From assembly GCA_964019055.1 (NCBI GenBank), contig OZ025211.1, positions 7,628,400 to 7,692,399 of the forward strand: 64,000 nt of DNA. The letters are read 5' to 3'. The notes under the pieces are model-generated. The model was not told the origin of the DNA, did no database searches, and saw nothing but the letters and a program-made list of their open reading frames with translations. Shown in pieces: positions 62,101-64,000 of this stretch (position 1 is the first letter of the stretch; each line of letters starts with the position of its first letter). This stretch comes from Anthopleura xanthogrammica. Lineage: Eukaryota; Cnidaria; Anthozoa; Actiniaria; Actiniidae. A program made the translations under genes and the position numbers.

Positions 62101-62859
62101 AAAAAAATTGAGTTTATTCAGGGATGCATACAAAAGGTGTGATATTGTGCACAATATTGCAGGCAATGTTGCTTAAGTATGATTATTTTCCACTTCAGCA
62201 ACATTGCATGCAAAAAATTGCATCATGTACATGTGATATGGCTTGCAATATCAATTGCCTGCAACATTATTCACAATGCATGTGTCTGTAGCTTAGTAAG
62301 AGTAAATAGGCGCATACAAAAGGTGTGACATTGCACACAATATTGCAGGCAATGTTGCTTAAGTATGATTGTTTTCCACAGCAACATTGCATGCAACAAA
62401 TTGCATCATGTGATATGGCTTGCAATATCAATTGCCTGCAACATTGCACACAATGCATGTGTCTGTAGCTTAGTAAGAGTAAATAGCAGAGTGATCATAC
62501 CCTGTAGTATTTTCAGATCATCACTACTGCTTTGTTCTGGGACTTCGTTGGCAAAGACTACTGTTTCTAGGGGAAAGAAGGATTGAAAGAATTAACTAAA
62601 TTACTCTAACCAATATTATTAGACAAAATCATACCTCACCCCCCTTCCCTCCCCAATGGGTGGGGTCATGAGCATGCCCCTGCTTTGTCTGAACATTTCT
62701 GGATTGGAACATCACAGCAAAGCTTGTCTTTAGTTCAAACACCACAGTCTGAAGCCATTCTCCCTTAACTTTTACCTTCAAATAACTCAGGCTCTTGTCC
62801 AAGTTGTGAACCTAGGTTTTCAACACATTCTATGGGTTTGTCATTCAGGTCTTCAGAAT
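56010..62859 (-). CDS. Coiled-coil protein with C-terminal membrane anchor (3' part, 464 aa)
   Basis: Eighteen exons on the minus strand: 62859-62776, 62566-62501, 62091-62029, 61894-61832, 61677-61615, 61456-61376, 61221-61171, 60818-60756, 60558-60496, 60126-60067, 59784-59722, 59598-59536, 58882-58820, 58562-58416, 58260-58185, 57794-57683, 56596-56489 and 56114-56010 (TAA). The first visible exon starts in phase 1, so the 5' end is outside the window. The protein is almost all charged helix with heptad spacing, then one hydrophobic segment, LLSLLAVIFAMILAY, 15 residues before the end: a tail-anchor layout. KQAAKSAESAGKNK and LKKYRRENNRLSAEYTKLQ recall the cytosolic coiled coil of BAP31-type ER proteins, but BAP31 has its membrane passes at the N-terminus. 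SLMAP-like tail-anchored coiled coils are another possibility. I cannot name the gene. Confidence 0.75.
58820..62091 (-). other. Array of 63-nt phase-1 coiled-coil exons
   Basis: Of eleven consecutive exons here, eight (62091, 61894, 61677, 60818, 60558, 59784, 59598 and 58882 by their 5' ends) are exactly 63 nt, or 21 residues, and one is 60 nt; the others are 81 and 51. All are phase 1, and most start with a split Asp or Glu codon followed by KL, EL or EE. Any of them could be skipped without changing frame or heptad register. Alternative splicing is therefore likely, but is not shown by the sequence. Confidence 0.75.
59088..59245. mobile_element. Intronic MITE with AAAGGTATGA ends
   Basis: AAAGGTATGATCACATT at the left is answered by the inverted TGTGGTCATACCTTT at the right, about 158 bp in all. 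A partial copy with the same left end (AAGGTATGACCACATT) begins near 61768 in another intron of the same gene. Confidence 0.5.
62126..62487. repeat. Direct duplication of about 185 bp filling an intron
   Basis: GCATACAAAAGGTGTGA starts at 62126 and again at 62312. Both copies end in GTGTCTGTAGCTTAGTAAGA. Each copy is internally symmetric (ATTGCAGGCAATGTTGC against GCAATATCAATTGCCTGCAA). The two copies make up nearly all of the intron 62092-62500. Confidence 0.8.
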
Positions 62860-64000
62860 CTACAACAAACATAAGAATAGCATTAGTCAATGAAGCCTTT
62901 CACATTACAGACGTAACTTAGAATTTCCTAAACATGAATGAAAAAGATTACGATTTGGGGCGAGCGGGCAGGCGGGTGGAAGGCTGAGAATATCTGGTAC
63001 TTGATACAAAGCATTTTTCAATTTAGTTTAATTTGTCATAACTTTGAAACCAGTGTTTGATTAGAATGTTAAACTTCATATTTTTTTAAAATACCCTAAG
63101 CATTTTTAATTATTTTTTAAATATTATTATGGAATTAATACCAACAGAAATAGAAACATTAGTGTTAAACACATTGTAAAGGATTCCAAAATTTGAGAAT
63201 TTTGTTCAATTATAAAAGCAAATAAGTAAGAATACTTGGTAGTTAGAATATAGGAATGATAATATGTCACCTCACTTAATAGACATTCCTTTTCTGACAC
63301 TAAATACTTAATAACATTTTAATTTATTCATCTATTCCTATCTCTCTCGCTTGTAAATTGAACCCTAGTCAAAATAATCGATATGTGACATATACCAGAA
63401 TTTCATTTATGAATAACTCACATGTAAAAAAATCTGCAAATAATTATGAGCAAAATAAATTTTCCTTCAGTTGGATATTTTAGGTTTTAATATCATCATA
63501 AACCTATAAGTATTTTTTAAATTCTATTGTTTTACCACTAAAAACTTTCAGCTTAAAAACAAGGTTTTATGGAACATGATGTATATCTACAAATGTATAC
63601 CCTGGTACCTGCAGAAACCTGTCATAATATTTTTACTTCCAGAGTATCATATATTGATGCCAATCAATACATTTTAACATATTTATTTAAACCTGATGCC
63701 TTAGGACTGAAACATAACAAGCTTAAGAATTGGATCCTTCAAACTTGCATGTCATGGTCAACCATAGAATCAATTATTCAAATGAGATAAGAACGATTTC
63801 ACCACAGAATATTAGGTTATTGCTATTGAGACAAAATATGTTTTGAACTACAATAGAACTTTGTTAAAAATGAAATTATTAATATAAATTAATATTCCAT
63901 CCTTTTGATAAAACATCCCTAATAAAACTAACAAAATGGCACCAAAATTATAGATTGTCATTTGAGATTTAAAGTAACAAATATTAAGTGGATTGTTTTT
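62860..64000. other. Upstream intron of the coiled-coil gene
   Basis: Very AT-rich sequence with no further exon I can support on the minus strand. Since the exon at 62859 begins in phase 1, at least one more coding exon lies upstream, probably beyond 64000. Confidence 0.5.

Overview
The window is animal nuclear DNA. Its genes are split by GT-AG introns, it is AT-rich with many short inverted-repeat elements and microsatellites, and it carries a tRNA-derived SINE. The repeat style and the filamin architecture suggest an anthozoan cnidarian, probably a stony coral, but that attribution is inference from pattern, not a database match.

Three genes can be supported. (1) A filamin gene on the minus strand. 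Its core coding sequence runs from an ATG at 27598 to a TAG at 11083 in 16 exons. All splice phases agree and give a 2913-residue protein: two calponin-homology domains, then 28 immunoglobulin-like filamin repeats. Seven of these, all in one 2.16 kb exon, are tandem copies of the type that vertebrate filamins carry once (repeat 18). A 302-codon exon at 34356-35261 and a 63-nt exon at 28264-28326 join this gene in phase 0 and would add a 326-residue, apparently disordered N-terminal extension (3239 residues in all). (2) A plus-strand gene at 44385-53234, six exons and 365 residues, for a two-membrane-pass protein. Its extracellular loop resembles BK-channel beta subunits (KCNMB) and the insect TipE family. 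One of its exons (47388-47500) has no long open frame and was found by phase and motif. (3) The 3' part of a minus-strand gene at 56010-62859 (18 exons, 464 residues visible, 5' end outside the window) for a coiled-coil protein with a C-terminal membrane anchor. Nine of its exons are exactly 63 nt, all phase 1.

Layout: 1-11,000 shows no convincing gene, only repeats and foldback elements; 11,083-27,607 filamin core; 27,608-35,262 a long 5' intron region and the extension exons; 35,263-44,384 intergenic; 44,385-54,430 the channel-subunit gene, with 129-bp tandem arrays in an intron and across its stop codon; 54,430-56,009 intergenic and 3' UTR; 56,010-64,000 the coiled-coil gene. Filamin and the channel-subunit gene are divergent; the channel-subunit and coiled-coil genes are convergent. 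I see no operon-like or functional link between the three. Filamin crosslinks actin and anchors membrane proteins, the KCNMB/TipE-like protein would sit in the plasma membrane beside an ion channel, and the coiled-coil protein is probably on an internal membrane.
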